DNA of 64,000 bases. Source: Fidelibacterota bacterium (lineage in GTDB: Bacteria; Fidelibacterota; Marinisomatia; SCGC-AAA003-L08; D37C17). A program made the position numbers and the translations under genes. Shown piece after piece: positions 1-8,644 of this stretch. The stretch is from the NCBI GenBank assembly GCA_002707645.1, contig PANN01000007.1:14298-78297 (forward strand). The letters are read 5' to 3'. The notes under the pieces were generated by a model. That model was not told the DNA's origin. It ran no database searches and saw only the letters and a program-made list of their open reading frames with translations. The first letter of the stretch is position 1. Each line of letters begins with the position of its first letter.

Positions 1-96
1 AGTAATACTATTTGAGCCAATAAATGGATTTGATTGTTTATCGCAACTAAAAAATATTAACATTGGAACTAAAACTATATATCTTAAAATTTTCAT
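1..96 (-). CDS. Lipoprotein N-terminus, cut by window edge
   Basis: This is a partial gene that runs off the left edge. Reading the minus strand from the ATG at 94-96 gives 32 codons with no stop, starting with MKILRYIVLVPMLIFFSC. A basic residue, a hydrophobic stretch and FFSC followed by DKQ make a plausible SPII lipobox with Cys18, so it is probably a membrane-anchored lipoprotein. It starts 5 nt after the stop of the barrel-like gene at 102-1079, which suggests it is the last visible member of the PGA operon. The Shine-Dalgarno sequence is weak. Function unknown. Confidence 0.6.
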   Translation of the reverse strand, partial: MKILRYIVLVPMLIFFSCDKQSNPFIGSNSIT

Positions 97-101
97 TTAT
101 A

Positions 102-1079
102 CTAAAATTCTCTCTTTTTTAAATAAATTATATATTCAAAAATTATTTTATCAAATGTTTTCAAATTATCTACCCAAGAATATTCAGAACTTGTTAATCT
201 TTTTCTATACTTTAAAAGAAACTTACTCCTATTTTCATTATCATGCAATAGGGTAAACCAAGCAGAAATTTGATAATCAATATGAGTTCTATGGAAGTGA
301 AGCTGATCTTGGATAATATTTGAACTATACTTTCTTGAATTTGAATTAAAAGAAAGTCCAATCTTATTAGCAAATAATTTACTCTCGTAATTAATAAAAT
401 AATTCAGCTCAGTATATCCTCTATCCATATAATCTGTAGAAATAGTGCTATCATTTTTTGTTATATTCTTAGCATCAAAAAATATAATAGAAAAATTATA
501 TTTATTAAGCTTATTTTTATTTGAATATTTAACTTTAAAACCGTTAATCTCTAAATCGAACTCTGTAAAATAAGGATTATAAAATTGAGTTTGGTATAAG
601 TAATAGTAATTTAATTTAGATTTTTTATTTTTAATTGGTTTTTCATAACCTAAAGAATATTTTGAAAAATCAAAATCACAGCCTGTTCCTTCGTATATAT
701 TATCTAAAATACCTTGATCAACATCTACATACTCCCTCAAATAAATATCATTAATATAACTGTATGAAAAGTCTAAAAATCTATAGTCACCAAGTGGTTG
801 TTTCAATTTAAATGATAAACTGTAATTTGATTTATCATCGTAATCTAAAAAATAGTTTTTTTTTATTGAAAGATTAAACTTTGTTGATCTTTCAAAAAAC
901 TGAAATTTTCTTGATAAAGACTTCTGATTACTAATGTATCTAGAAAACAGTATATCTTCGCTTTCAGAAGATTTAAGAACATTATTATCATAACCAAAAT
1001 GGTAACTACTTTTATATTCCCAAGAAAAAATTGGACATAAAAAAAGTAATGATATAAAAATTAAATAAATTTGTTGCAT
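102..1079 (-). CDS. Predicted outer-membrane beta-barrel protein, PGA locus
   Basis: I do not recognise this 325-residue protein as a named family. It has an N-terminal signal peptide (MQQIYLIFISLLFLCPIFS) followed by many alternating hydrophobic/polar strands rich in Tyr, Phe, Asn and Lys. It ends in Phe (KKREF), as outer-membrane barrels often do. No cytoplasmic enzyme motif is visible. Its ATG overlaps the stop of the upstream exported gene by 1 nt, and a lipoprotein gene starts 5 nt downstream, so it is translationally linked to pgsB-pgsC-pgsW. A role in moving or anchoring the polymer at the outer membrane is inference from position and predicted fold only. Confidence 0.6.
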   Translation of the reverse strand: MQQIYLIFISLLFLCPIFSWEYKSSYHFGYDNNVLKSSESEDILFSRYISNQKSLSRKFQFFERSTKFNLSIKKNYFLDYDDKSNYSLSFKLKQPLGDYRFLDFSYSYINDIYLREYVDVDQGILDNIYEGTGCDFDFSKYSLGYEKPIKNKKSKLNYYYLYQTQFYNPYFTEFDLEINGFKVKYSNKNKLNKYNFSIIFFDAKNITKNDSTISTDYMDRGYTELNYFINYESKLFANKIGLSFNSNSRKYSSNIIQDQLHFHRTHIDYQISAWFTLLHDNENRSKFLLKYRKRLTSSEYSWVDNLKTFDKIIFEYIIYLKKREF

Positions 1080-2002
1080 TATTTTGAAGTGATAGAATTT
1101 GTCTCTACTTTTACCAAAACATTACTTTTAGAACTTTTAATATTATCAATCAAGTAATAATTCAAACCATCTGGAACGTTAAAATACATGGTATTATACT
1201 TTGTTAGATTTTTTTTATTATTTTCTTCATCAAAATAATACGCATCTTTTTTTGATTTAATAATCTTATGGTTTTGCTTAGCCATAAACTTTCCATTTTC
1301 TTCAATTTTAAAACCATATAAATTATTATCAGAGTAAATATCATCACTTCTAGACATTATTTTTAAAACAGCTGGACCAACAGCTTTAAATTGGAATTCA
1401 CTATTCTTATTAACTTGATACCACTTCTTGGACTTAACAAGGGAAGAATCCCTTAAAAAATAAACAGTATTTGATTTAACTATATTAACTGGATCAATAT
1501 AGGAATCAAATTTTTCTTCTATAATCTCATTATAGACAATACGAACATCTACTTCAGGACTACCCTTAAGCGGTTTTATTAGTAATCTAGCTTTTGAAGA
1601 ACCTTCCATTTCTTCAAGCCAAAACCCTGCATTTGTATAAGAAAATCCTCTTTTATTAGGTACTTTAGATGGCGAAACTTTCTTCTTGAATTTTAATTCT
1701 TTGGTAGTAGTATCTTTTCCTTCAATAATATTTAAAATATAACCAAATGATTTACTCGAATTACTATTTTTAGAAATTTTTGTTCTAGTAATTATTTTAA
1801 CTGTATAATCTTTCTGCTTACTAAACACTTCGTTTAAGTTGGGATATTTTAAATAACTTTTTTTATCTAAGTGATAATAAGTTCTGGTTTTATTTTCATC
1901 CGATATTTTAACAATTTCTATATTTTTGCTATTAATTGGTTTAAGTGGTATGGAATAAGCAAATGTCACCAATAATAAAATTAATCTAAATAATTGAATC
2001 AA
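1079..2002 (-). CDS. Exported protein of unknown function, PGA locus
   Basis: This 307-residue protein has a clear signal peptide (MIQLFRLILLLVTFAYS, A-x-S cleavage site). The mature part is Lys-rich and predicted mostly beta, with no metal-binding or catalytic motif I can name. It overlaps the end of pgsW by 17 nt and the start of the barrel-like gene by 1 nt, so it is co-translated with both. As the periplasmic member between an inner-membrane PGA synthase and a predicted outer-membrane barrel, it could be an adaptor or chaperone for the polymer. That role is inferred from position alone; I cannot assign a family. Confidence 0.55.
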   Translation of the reverse strand: MIQLFRLILLLVTFAYSIPLKPINSKNIEIVKISDENKTRTYYHLDKKSYLKYPNLNEVFSKQKDYTVKIITRTKISKNSNSSKSFGYILNIIEGKDTTTKELKFKKKVSPSKVPNKRGFSYTNAGFWLEEMEGSSKARLLIKPLKGSPEVDVRIVYNEIIEEKFDSYIDPVNIVKSNTVYFLRDSSLVKSKKWYQVNKNSEFQFKAVGPAVLKIMSRSDDIYSDNNLYGFKIEENGKFMAKQNHKIIKSKKDAYYFDEENNKKNLTKYNTMYFNVPDGLNYYLIDNIKSSKSNVLVKVETNSITSK

Positions 2003-3143
2003 CTTCGTCCTCCTTCATTTTTTTTCGTATTTCATAATGGCTGTATAATCCTATAATTAATGACATAATAACTGAAGCAATTAAAGCAAACCACACTGTC
2101 TTTACGTTAAATTTTTCAATATCATAGTACAACTTACCTTCTTTGATTTTATTTGCATCAGAATCGAGCAGGTATTCTACACCATAATCTTTTAAAAGTG
2201 AATTAATATTTTTGATATTAATAACTGGAATGTTTTTATCTAAAAAATAATAGGATATTGATTTCTTAAAATCTTTATAAAATAATTCTGAATTTTCATT
2301 ATCAAAATAAATTTCAGAAGAATCATCTTTCAAGATCGGATTTATTATTCCTCCTTTGATATAACTCTTACCTTTTCCAGGTCCTAATGAGGATGCATTT
2401 CCTCCAATATTAATAAAAGCAGAATAATTCATTATTTCATCAAATAAATTAATTTTTTTTGAAATATTCTTATCTAAATTTGATTCATTAATAAATAAAA
2501 CATCACTTTCAGCAATAATCTCTTCAATTAATTCTATCCCATCATCAGATAAATTGTCACCTAAATCATTTTCTCCTCCAATAGAACAACCTATACTTTG
2601 ATAATTAAATATATCATTATCATTTAATTTTTTTTCAATTTCCAACCAAGAATAATTAATTGTATTTGCACCCCATGAAGATGAACCTAAAGAAGAAATA
2701 ATCACAGGGTTTAAACCAAGCGCCTTACATGCAGATAATACGGCTATATTTGCACCGGGAAAAGAACCTGTCATAGATACAGCTACAGAATCACCTTTTT
2801 CTAAATTAGACTCTTCTAATAAATCAATAATAAAAGCACTAAAATTAGGATTGGTTGTTGCTATTTTAGATTGTAAAATTAAACTATCTTTATACTGGAT
2901 TGTTGTTATATCAGAATTTGCATCACCTATTAAGCCAGTTTTATATATATCACTTGGTGAAATTGATTTATTTTTTTTAATTATATTTATTGATTCAACC
3001 ATTATATCAACAGCTAAATATTTTTTATGAATATTAAAGTTATTTATATATGTTTTTGAATTTGAAACCATATAGACTAAACATAAGCTAACAAAAGCTA
3101 GTGCAAATAATATTCTTGTTCTTTGTATTTGAGGTCTAAACAT
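1986..3143 (-). CDS. pgsW: Poly-gamma-glutamate system protein PgsW
   Basis: The 385-residue protein matches what I know of PgsW, the less-studied partner of PgsB and PgsC. It has an N-terminal membrane anchor (about residues 10-27), a soluble middle with the motif GDSVAVSMTGSFPGANIAV and a following NPVIISSLGSSSWGAN segment, and a C-terminal membrane helix (about residues 352-372) with a charged tail. Its ATG abuts the stop of pgsC directly. The PgsW family is known by linkage to PGA synthesis, and its biochemical role is not settled. No PgsA/CapA-type protein is visible in the window. Confidence 0.85.
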   Translation of the reverse strand: MFRPQIQRTRILFALAFVSLCLVYMVSNSKTYINNFNIHKKYLAVDIMVESINIIKKNKSISPSDIYKTGLIGDANSDITTIQYKDSLILQSKIATTNPNFSAFIIDLLEESNLEKGDSVAVSMTGSFPGANIAVLSACKALGLNPVIISSLGSSSWGANTINYSWLEIEKKLNDNDIFNYQSIGCSIGGENDLGDNLSDDGIELIEEIIAESDVLFINESNLDKNISKKINLFDEIMNYSAFINIGGNASSLGPGKGKSYIKGGIINPILKDDSSEIYFDNENSELFYKDFKKSISYYFLDKNIPVINIKNINSLLKDYGVEYLLDSDANKIKEGKLYYDIEKFNVKTVWFALIASVIMSLIIGLYSHYEIRKKMKEDEVDSII

Positions 3144-3608
3144 TTAGATACTATATATAAAAATTAACATTAAAAAGAAATGAACTATGCTTGATTCTAT
3201 TACAACAACAGAGACAGTCCGAATAATACCCTGTTTATCCATCCATGAGGCTATTAGACCTGGTATAATAAAACCAATATATTCCATGTAGAGGAAGTCT
3301 CTAAAAAGAAGTCCTATTAAAAAAGCAATTAATAAGGATAAAATAACTCTTCTTCTTCCAAAAACTATTATATAGTTTGATAAGAACTTTACTATTAAAA
3401 AAGTTAAGACACCTATAGAGAATGTAATTGATACAGCGTAAAAGTCTTGTAAATGAAGGGCGAAATAACCGGGCACTATAAGCCCCCCTCCCATCACACC
3501 TAAGGTTTCGCTGAAAATTAATCCAACTAACATTCCTACCCCAATTGCTAAATAAACATACTGAGCATAAGGCAAGATAAAGCTATCTACTGGAAAAACA
3601 AAACTCAT
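3144..3608 (-). CDS. pgsC: Poly-gamma-glutamate synthase subunit PgsC/CapC
   Basis: PgsC/CapC is the integral-membrane partner of PgsB in poly-gamma-glutamate synthesis. This 154-residue protein has the usual size and four or five membrane helices. It contains the family-like segment ETLGVMGGGLIVPGYFALH near residues 34-52, and near residue 120 GFIIPGLIASWMDKQG, as in other CapC proteins. It overlaps pgsB by 4 nt (ATGA), a classic sign of translational coupling, and pgsW follows without a gap. The subunit is thought to form the membrane part of the synthase. Confidence 0.92.
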   Translation of the reverse strand: MSFVFPVDSFILPYAQYVYLAIGVGMLVGLIFSETLGVMGGGLIVPGYFALHLQDFYAVSITFSIGVLTFLIVKFLSNYIIVFGRRRVILSLLIAFLIGLLFRDFLYMEYIGFIIPGLIASWMDKQGIIRTVSVVVIESSIVHFFLMLIFIYSI

Positions 3609-4759
3609 GATTTAAACTCTTTTAATTGATTTATAAACTCATCACCCCAGCCAACTATATTGCCAATTCCAACTATTGTAAACTGATTTAATTCTACTAT
3701 ATAATTTATAACATCATTTTGGTTTGATTTCATTGGAAATTTTTTAATTTTTATTTTATTATTATTTTTAGATAGCTCTAAATCAACATTATCTGCTCTT
3801 ATTATAAATAGATCAGGCTTAATTTTATTAAGCACTAAATCAATTAATTGAATTGTTCGATACCTTCTATCATTTCTACTATTTAAGAAGAAGCATGTCT
3901 TATTTTTCTCTTTTAACTTTATGAGTTTCCAGACTCTAAAAGTTGAATCTGGATCATTTGCAGCAAAAGCACTAATAAATTTATTTTTATTTTTCAGATT
4001 CCATATTAGTAATGCACCTGGATCAGGTATAGTTTTCAGCATTCCAGCTAATGCTTTTTCTCTTTTTACTCCTGCCTCCATACAAACAGATAGAGCTAAT
4101 TCAACATTCTCCGTATGTTCTAAGTATGGCATTTTTGTCATGTAGCTTGATTCAATACTAGACTCACTTGATTTAACTATTTTAGAATTTCTTTTAAGTG
4201 CGATTTTTTTTAAGAATTTTAAAGATAATTTTTCTGATGTGAATATTTTTGAATTAAATGGAATAGTATTAGATAAAGAATAAGCAATATCTCTAATTGT
4301 ATCTCCCATTTCATCAACATGATCTCTCCTTACATTTGTAATGACACTGATTGTGGACTTTACAATCTTATGCTCAGAAATCCATTGATACTGTGGATTT
4401 ACTGCCATACATTCAATAACCAATGCATCAGGATTTTTCTTACCAAAAAACCTAATCAATCTAATTTGCTCTCCAATAGTTGCTGACCTTAATCTGTGCA
4501 GTTCTAAATCTTTCCCTTTATCATTAATAATCCGAGGAATAGTACCTGTTGTTTTAGCAAACGTCTTTAAACCACCTTGTCTAAGTCCAGCAGCAATTAA
4601 CCTTACAACACTTGACTTGCCTCTAGTTCCATTTACATGAATTCTAATTGGTATCTTTTTTAGCGAAATTTTATGAACTCTAGATTCAGATACTCCAAAT
4701 ATAACAAGTATAAAAATTATACATATTAAAGCATTTATTGATATTAATGTTAATTCCAT
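3605..4759 (-). CDS. pgsB: Poly-gamma-glutamate synthase ATP-dependent ligase PgsB/CapB
   Basis: PgsB/CapB is a Mur-ligase-like enzyme that activates the gamma-carboxyl of glutamate with ATP and extends poly-gamma-glutamate. The 384 residues begin with one membrane helix (about 5-23), then the P-loop NGTRGKSS at 43-50. Family-typical segments follow: TTGTIPRI, a Mur-type ECMAVNPQYQW stretch and TNVRRDHVDEMG. It starts 19 nt after the stop of the C25-family gene and overlaps pgsC by 4 nt. Folate or MurC-F ligases share the fold, but the membrane anchor and the pgsC/pgsW neighbours make PgsB the clear choice. Confidence 0.93.
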   Translation of the reverse strand: MELTLISINALICIIFILVIFGVSESRVHKISLKKIPIRIHVNGTRGKSSVVRLIAAGLRQGGLKTFAKTTGTIPRIINDKGKDLELHRLRSATIGEQIRLIRFFGKKNPDALVIECMAVNPQYQWISEHKIVKSTISVITNVRRDHVDEMGDTIRDIAYSLSNTIPFNSKIFTSEKLSLKFLKKIALKRNSKIVKSSESSIESSYMTKMPYLEHTENVELALSVCMEAGVKREKALAGMLKTIPDPGALLIWNLKNKNKFISAFAANDPDSTFRVWKLIKLKEKNKTCFFLNSRNDRRYRTIQLIDLVLNKIKPDLFIIRADNVDLELSKNNNKIKIKKFPMKSNQNDVINYIVELNQFTIVGIGNIVGWGDEFINQLKEFKS

Positions 4760-4778
4760 TTAAGGATAGAATATAATT

Positions 4779-7700
4779 TTACGAATTGAGAATAATATTT
4801 ATAATTATAATTACATCTAAGATGTTTACGTTTCCATTGCCGTCAACATCAGCAATATAAACACCCATTGAGTCTAATAGCTCTGCATTTATAATATGAT
4901 TAACTGTAACTATTACATCTAATACATTAATTTCTTCATCTTGGTTTGGATCACCTGGTAAAGTTTGTATTGGATTTCTTGTTGTTATGAATATTGCTGA
5001 CTCATCATTTAAGACCATTGAACTTTGTGGATATTGATTATTAAAAGTATACTGAAGACCGTCATTAGATAAATGATTTTCAATTCCCACAGTACAATAA
5101 GCACCATGTAAAGGAGTACCCCAGCCACCGTAACTACCAGTTGAAGTATTATTGAATTCTTTATATTGAATTTTGACCTCATTGTCTCCAGTTGGAGTCA
5201 AATAAGTTTCATCGTATAAAATAATCTGAAATGTCTCTATTGAATTATTATTATAAGTCCTCATTTCAGACCATTGTACAACTAAATAATGGTCACTTTC
5301 ATATTTATATATTTCAGCAGCAGAACTTGTTTTTAAATCATCCCAAAAAGCTGCAATCATAGGTGAAGGACCACCAGCTCCTGGGATAGGATAATTCCTG
5401 AATGAAGTAATATTTGATTCGCCAAATGTAATCCACCCATTTGTATTTACAGTAATTTTGCTATAAGATATTCCATAAAATTTAAAATTAAAGGGTAAAT
5501 CTAAAGTATAAGAACTGCTAGATATACCATTGCCATCTCCACTATCGCTCATTGGCAAAAGTGAACCTTGGCCTCCATAATCTTGATCGATTTCTATCCA
5601 ATCGTATATAGGACATAGATTATATCCCAAATCATTAGAATCATAAATGTAATAACCATGAAGATCAGGACCAAGAGGATCATTAACATTTGTTTCACCA
5701 ATATTTAATGGGAAAGATATTTCCTGATTATAACCACTTTCACTTACTATGCTTGCTTGAATGTTTACTATAGAACCATTAATTGTATTAGAATCAATTA
5801 AGACCCTAGCATTTAGACTATTACTAGGCTCAGAAACTTCACCTGCAATGATAGTATCATAATTAAGAATATTTTGGATAATATCTATTGAATAACCTGA
5901 ATGTAATAGATTCAATTGAACATTATCTAAATCTATACTACCAATATTCCTTAAATATATTTTTAAATCTGTCTCTAAACCAGGAGATAAATTATCATTA
6001 CCTATAATTTCGATGTTGTCAAAGACTATATGACTAGCATAAACATCCAAATTAACATTAGACTCCCAACTATTACCAGAACTATCAAATAAATTTAATC
6101 TTAATAATAAATCTTCATTATTAGTTATGTCACCTAGAAGCTCTAAAACAAAAGAGATACTTTCAATTTGGCCAGGATTAATTTGATTAACTGTATTTGA
6201 AATATCTGTTACAACTAATGAATTTGATTCAGATAATAAATTAGATTGCAAATCATAAATAATTTGTTCGCTGTAATTTACCAAGGGAATTGTAACAGAG
6301 ATAGTTTCACCAGGATTTAAGACCCCATCGTTATTACCACTAGTCATCTCACCAATCGAGTCATTAATAATAATATTCTCATAATCAACATTAACAGTAG
6401 CATTGCTGTAATCTTGGATAATAAAACTATTTTCAACAGGAATAAAGTTTTGTTTAACTGCTGTCACATATACTTCACCAAAACTATTGTAATCTAAATC
6501 AAAAGTTACAAAACCAGAGCTATCAGTATGTTTAGATACGAATATTTCATCGTTGTCTTTTAAAACTGTCACCAAAACATTATCAATCGGTAAACTATTA
6601 TCATCTGTTATATTAATTTCAATAAAATTAGTTCCAAATGGTATAGATTCATTATGAGTTACATTCATAGAATTTGGAGTATCTGTCCAAAGAAGTAAAG
6701 CGGGATCACCGATTAAATTATTCCAAAAAGAAAATATACTAACTCTATCGTTTGGGTTTTCCGGATATGTGCTTAATAAAGATAATTTTCCATTAGTAAC
6801 AACAGAACCAGCTAGCTTTAAGTTTTTGGCAAAGATACCATCATATATACCCATGCCAACTATGTTATTAAACATCGTATGCGTTCCTGTAGTCGCTGTT
6901 CCAATAGAGGCTACAGCACCCTTTGGGTTGCTTACCGAACCTGCTCTAAAAAATTCTTCACTTAATGAAGTCCCATTGTAATCTCCTGTACCACACGTTA
7001 AAAAGGTTGCAAAAGGTGTTTTATAATAATTATTAGCTGAATTAATATTTCCAGAGCCAAAACCACTGGAGCCATAATAACCTCTGTAATTCATATATAA
7101 ACATCCATCCTCTAATTCATTTTCCATCCAGCTAGAATAATTACCACTTCCATAATTCGTATTAATTTCATTAAAGCCATATTGACTCATCATGTTTTCT
7201 ATGTATTGATTTGTAATTATTGTTGATTGCCCAGAAGAACTAGGATCACCACATAAAGCAGCACGTTCGTACCAATCTGTTCCAACTTGTGATAAATAAG
7301 TTGCTTTTTCATATGCTATTGTTTTATTGATGACATTATTTAAATCACTGTTTGAATTAACTGAAATACGACCAATTATAATTTCTGGTAATAGATCTGT
7401 TCCGTCTAATTGAGTATATGGTAAATCTCCTGCCCCACTATAGCCTGACCAACTTTCTGTAAAATATCCGATACTATAGCTTCCACTTGTATCTCCAATT
7501 AAACCAACTATTTCTGGTGGATTTTCCCAGTTATCATAAGCATTTTGAATATAATTTTTAATATCTGATGAGCTAGATCCAATTTCATTTGTAGATATGG
7601 AATTGACTACATAGCCAGACTTATGTCTCCATTCTAGTAAATTTTGAACATAGGAATTATCAATAGAAGAACCTCCACAAATATATAATATTGAAGGAGA

Positions 7701-8297
7701 TTGATAATCCTCAGATCTATTACTAGTTTCATAATTAATAATTAGATTTTCATAAAAATCTTCGAATAATTTTGATTTTTTTAACTTTCTATTATCTCTA
7801 ATAACATCTGATTGATATTCGTCAATTAGAATATTAACATTATTTAAATATTCCAATTCTCCATTGGACAGATTAATTCTAAACGGATAATATGTTATCT
7901 GCTTAACAACTAGTCCTCTAAATATCATTTCTTCAGAAACTACTAAATTATTTTTGGGGAAATATTGACTATCTAATCCAGTATTTTGCACAATTTTACT
8001 CTTCATCGATTCATGTACAAAACTGTGAGGAGAAAAGTCTTCCAGTGAACTTGTAACGCTTATATCGAACCCATCTTTAATTTGATAAAAAGATGAATAG
8101 GAAGGCAATATAGTTTCATTAAATTCTAACTCACTTGAATTTAATTGCTTGTTGAAACTCTCAATTTTTTTAGATATATCAACCATATCAAGTTCAAAAA
8201 TGTTATTTTCTTCATCTAAAATATGAAAATTTGAACCTCCAATTACAAAAGTAAAAAAGGCTATTAAAATTATATATTTATTATAAGTGTTATTCAT
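4779..8297 (-). CDS. Secreted C25 (gingipain-family) peptidase with dockerin-like C-terminus
   Basis: This 1172-residue protein has a signal peptide (about 1-20), a propeptide-like region to about 200 and a C25 peptidase domain from about 203 to 540. A predicted Ig-like/CARDB-like middle follows, then a segment (about 890-1100) with NGWITFGESN resembling modules found in other large secreted proteins. A dockerin-like pair of Ca-binding repeats fills 1115-1172 (GDPNQDEEINVLDV and ADVDGNGNVNILDV). The nucleophile is retained as Cys435 (FLTCGTGDYNG). The expected catalytic His in the YRG-H-G motif reads Tyr (YRGYYGSSGF, residues 405-414), so activity is uncertain. It is the first gene of the leftward operon, 19 nt before pgsB. 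Confidence 0.85.
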   Translation of the reverse strand: MNNTYNKYIILIAFFTFVIGGSNFHILDEENNIFELDMVDISKKIESFNKQLNSSELEFNETILPSYSSFYQIKDGFDISVTSSLEDFSPHSFVHESMKSKIVQNTGLDSQYFPKNNLVVSEEMIFRGLVVKQITYYPFRINLSNGELEYLNNVNILIDEYQSDVIRDNRKLKKSKLFEDFYENLIINYETSNRSEDYQSPSILYICGGSSIDNSYVQNLLEWRHKSGYVVNSISTNEIGSSSSDIKNYIQNAYDNWENPPEIVGLIGDTSGSYSIGYFTESWSGYSGAGDLPYTQLDGTDLLPEIIIGRISVNSNSDLNNVINKTIAYEKATYLSQVGTDWYERAALCGDPSSSGQSTIITNQYIENMMSQYGFNEINTNYGSGNYSSWMENELEDGCLYMNYRGYYGSSGFGSGNINSANNYYKTPFATFLTCGTGDYNGTSLSEEFFRAGSVSNPKGAVASIGTATTGTHTMFNNIVGMGIYDGIFAKNLKLAGSVVTNGKLSLLSTYPENPNDRVSIFSFWNNLIGDPALLLWTDTPNSMNVTHNESIPFGTNFIEINITDDNSLPIDNVLVTVLKDNDEIFVSKHTDSSGFVTFDLDYNSFGEVYVTAVKQNFIPVENSFIIQDYSNATVNVDYENIIINDSIGEMTSGNNDGVLNPGETISVTIPLVNYSEQIIYDLQSNLLSESNSLVVTDISNTVNQINPGQIESISFVLELLGDITNNEDLLLRLNLFDSSGNSWESNVNLDVYASHIVFDNIEIIGNDNLSPGLETDLKIYLRNIGSIDLDNVQLNLLHSGYSIDIIQNILNYDTIIAGEVSEPSNSLNARVLIDSNTINGSIVNIQASIVSESGYNQEISFPLNIGETNVNDPLGPDLHGYYIYDSNDLGYNLCPIYDWIEIDQDYGGQGSLLPMSDSGDGNGISSSSYTLDLPFNFKFYGISYSKITVNTNGWITFGESNITSFRNYPIPGAGGPSPMIAAFWDDLKTSSAAEIYKYESDHYLVVQWSEMRTYNNNSIETFQIILYDETYLTPTGDNEVKIQYKEFNNTSTGSYGGWGTPLHGAYCTVGIENHLSNDGLQYTFNNQYPQSSMVLNDESAIFITTRNPIQTLPGDPNQDEEINVLDVIVTVNHIINAELLDSMGVYIADVDGNGNVNILDVIIIINIILNS

Positions 8298-8644
8298 GTA
8301 TTAAATCTTATTTTATTAATTAATTTATAATACAATTAGTATTATCATTAATATAAGTTTGTATCATTATGTAAATATAATTCCAATTATTATAATAAAT
8401 ATAAAACTTTAATTTTTTTCTAAAATTGATAAATAACAACTTTATTTATTAAAAATAATTTTGTATTTTTTTATATCCGTATTAGAATAACACATTAACT
8501 ACTACTATTATACACTAAATAAATTAGTTATATCAAATTAACATGTTGTTACATAAATTAAGTGTATAAAATTATTACTATAATATAAATTTGGGTTTAT
8601 GTTTAGTGCTCAAGGTTAAACATTAATATAAGAGGAGAATAAGA
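8298..8644. other. Divergent intergenic region between C25 gene and pilin
   Basis: This 347-bp stretch is extremely AT-rich and holds no coding sequence I can support. It must carry the promoters of both the leftward C25/PGA operon and the rightward pilus operon. Two possible sigma elements on the plus strand are TATAAT at 8579-8584 and TAAATTTG at 8586-8593, the latter like a Bacteroidetes-type -7 box. Neither has a convincing -35/-33 partner at the right spacing, so I leave them as candidates only. A hairpin at 8599-8623 is listed separately. Confidence 0.5.
8599..8623 (+). promoter_or_regulatory. Hairpin in the pilin mRNA leader
   Basis: ATGTTTA at 8599-8605 pairs perfectly with TAAACAT at 8617-8623 around an 11-nt loop (GTGCTCAAGGT), with two possible inner G-U pairs. 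It ends 7 nt before the strong Shine-Dalgarno AGAGGAG (8631-8637) of the major pilin. It could stabilise the leader of an abundant mRNA, or be an operator for a DNA-binding dimer. In such AT-rich DNA a 7-bp stem may also be chance. Confidence 0.3.

Noticed and set aside
8298-8644. Small gene or RNA in the divergent gap
   Set aside because: All frames are short and AT-only, and no structured RNA beyond the 25-nt hairpin is evident.
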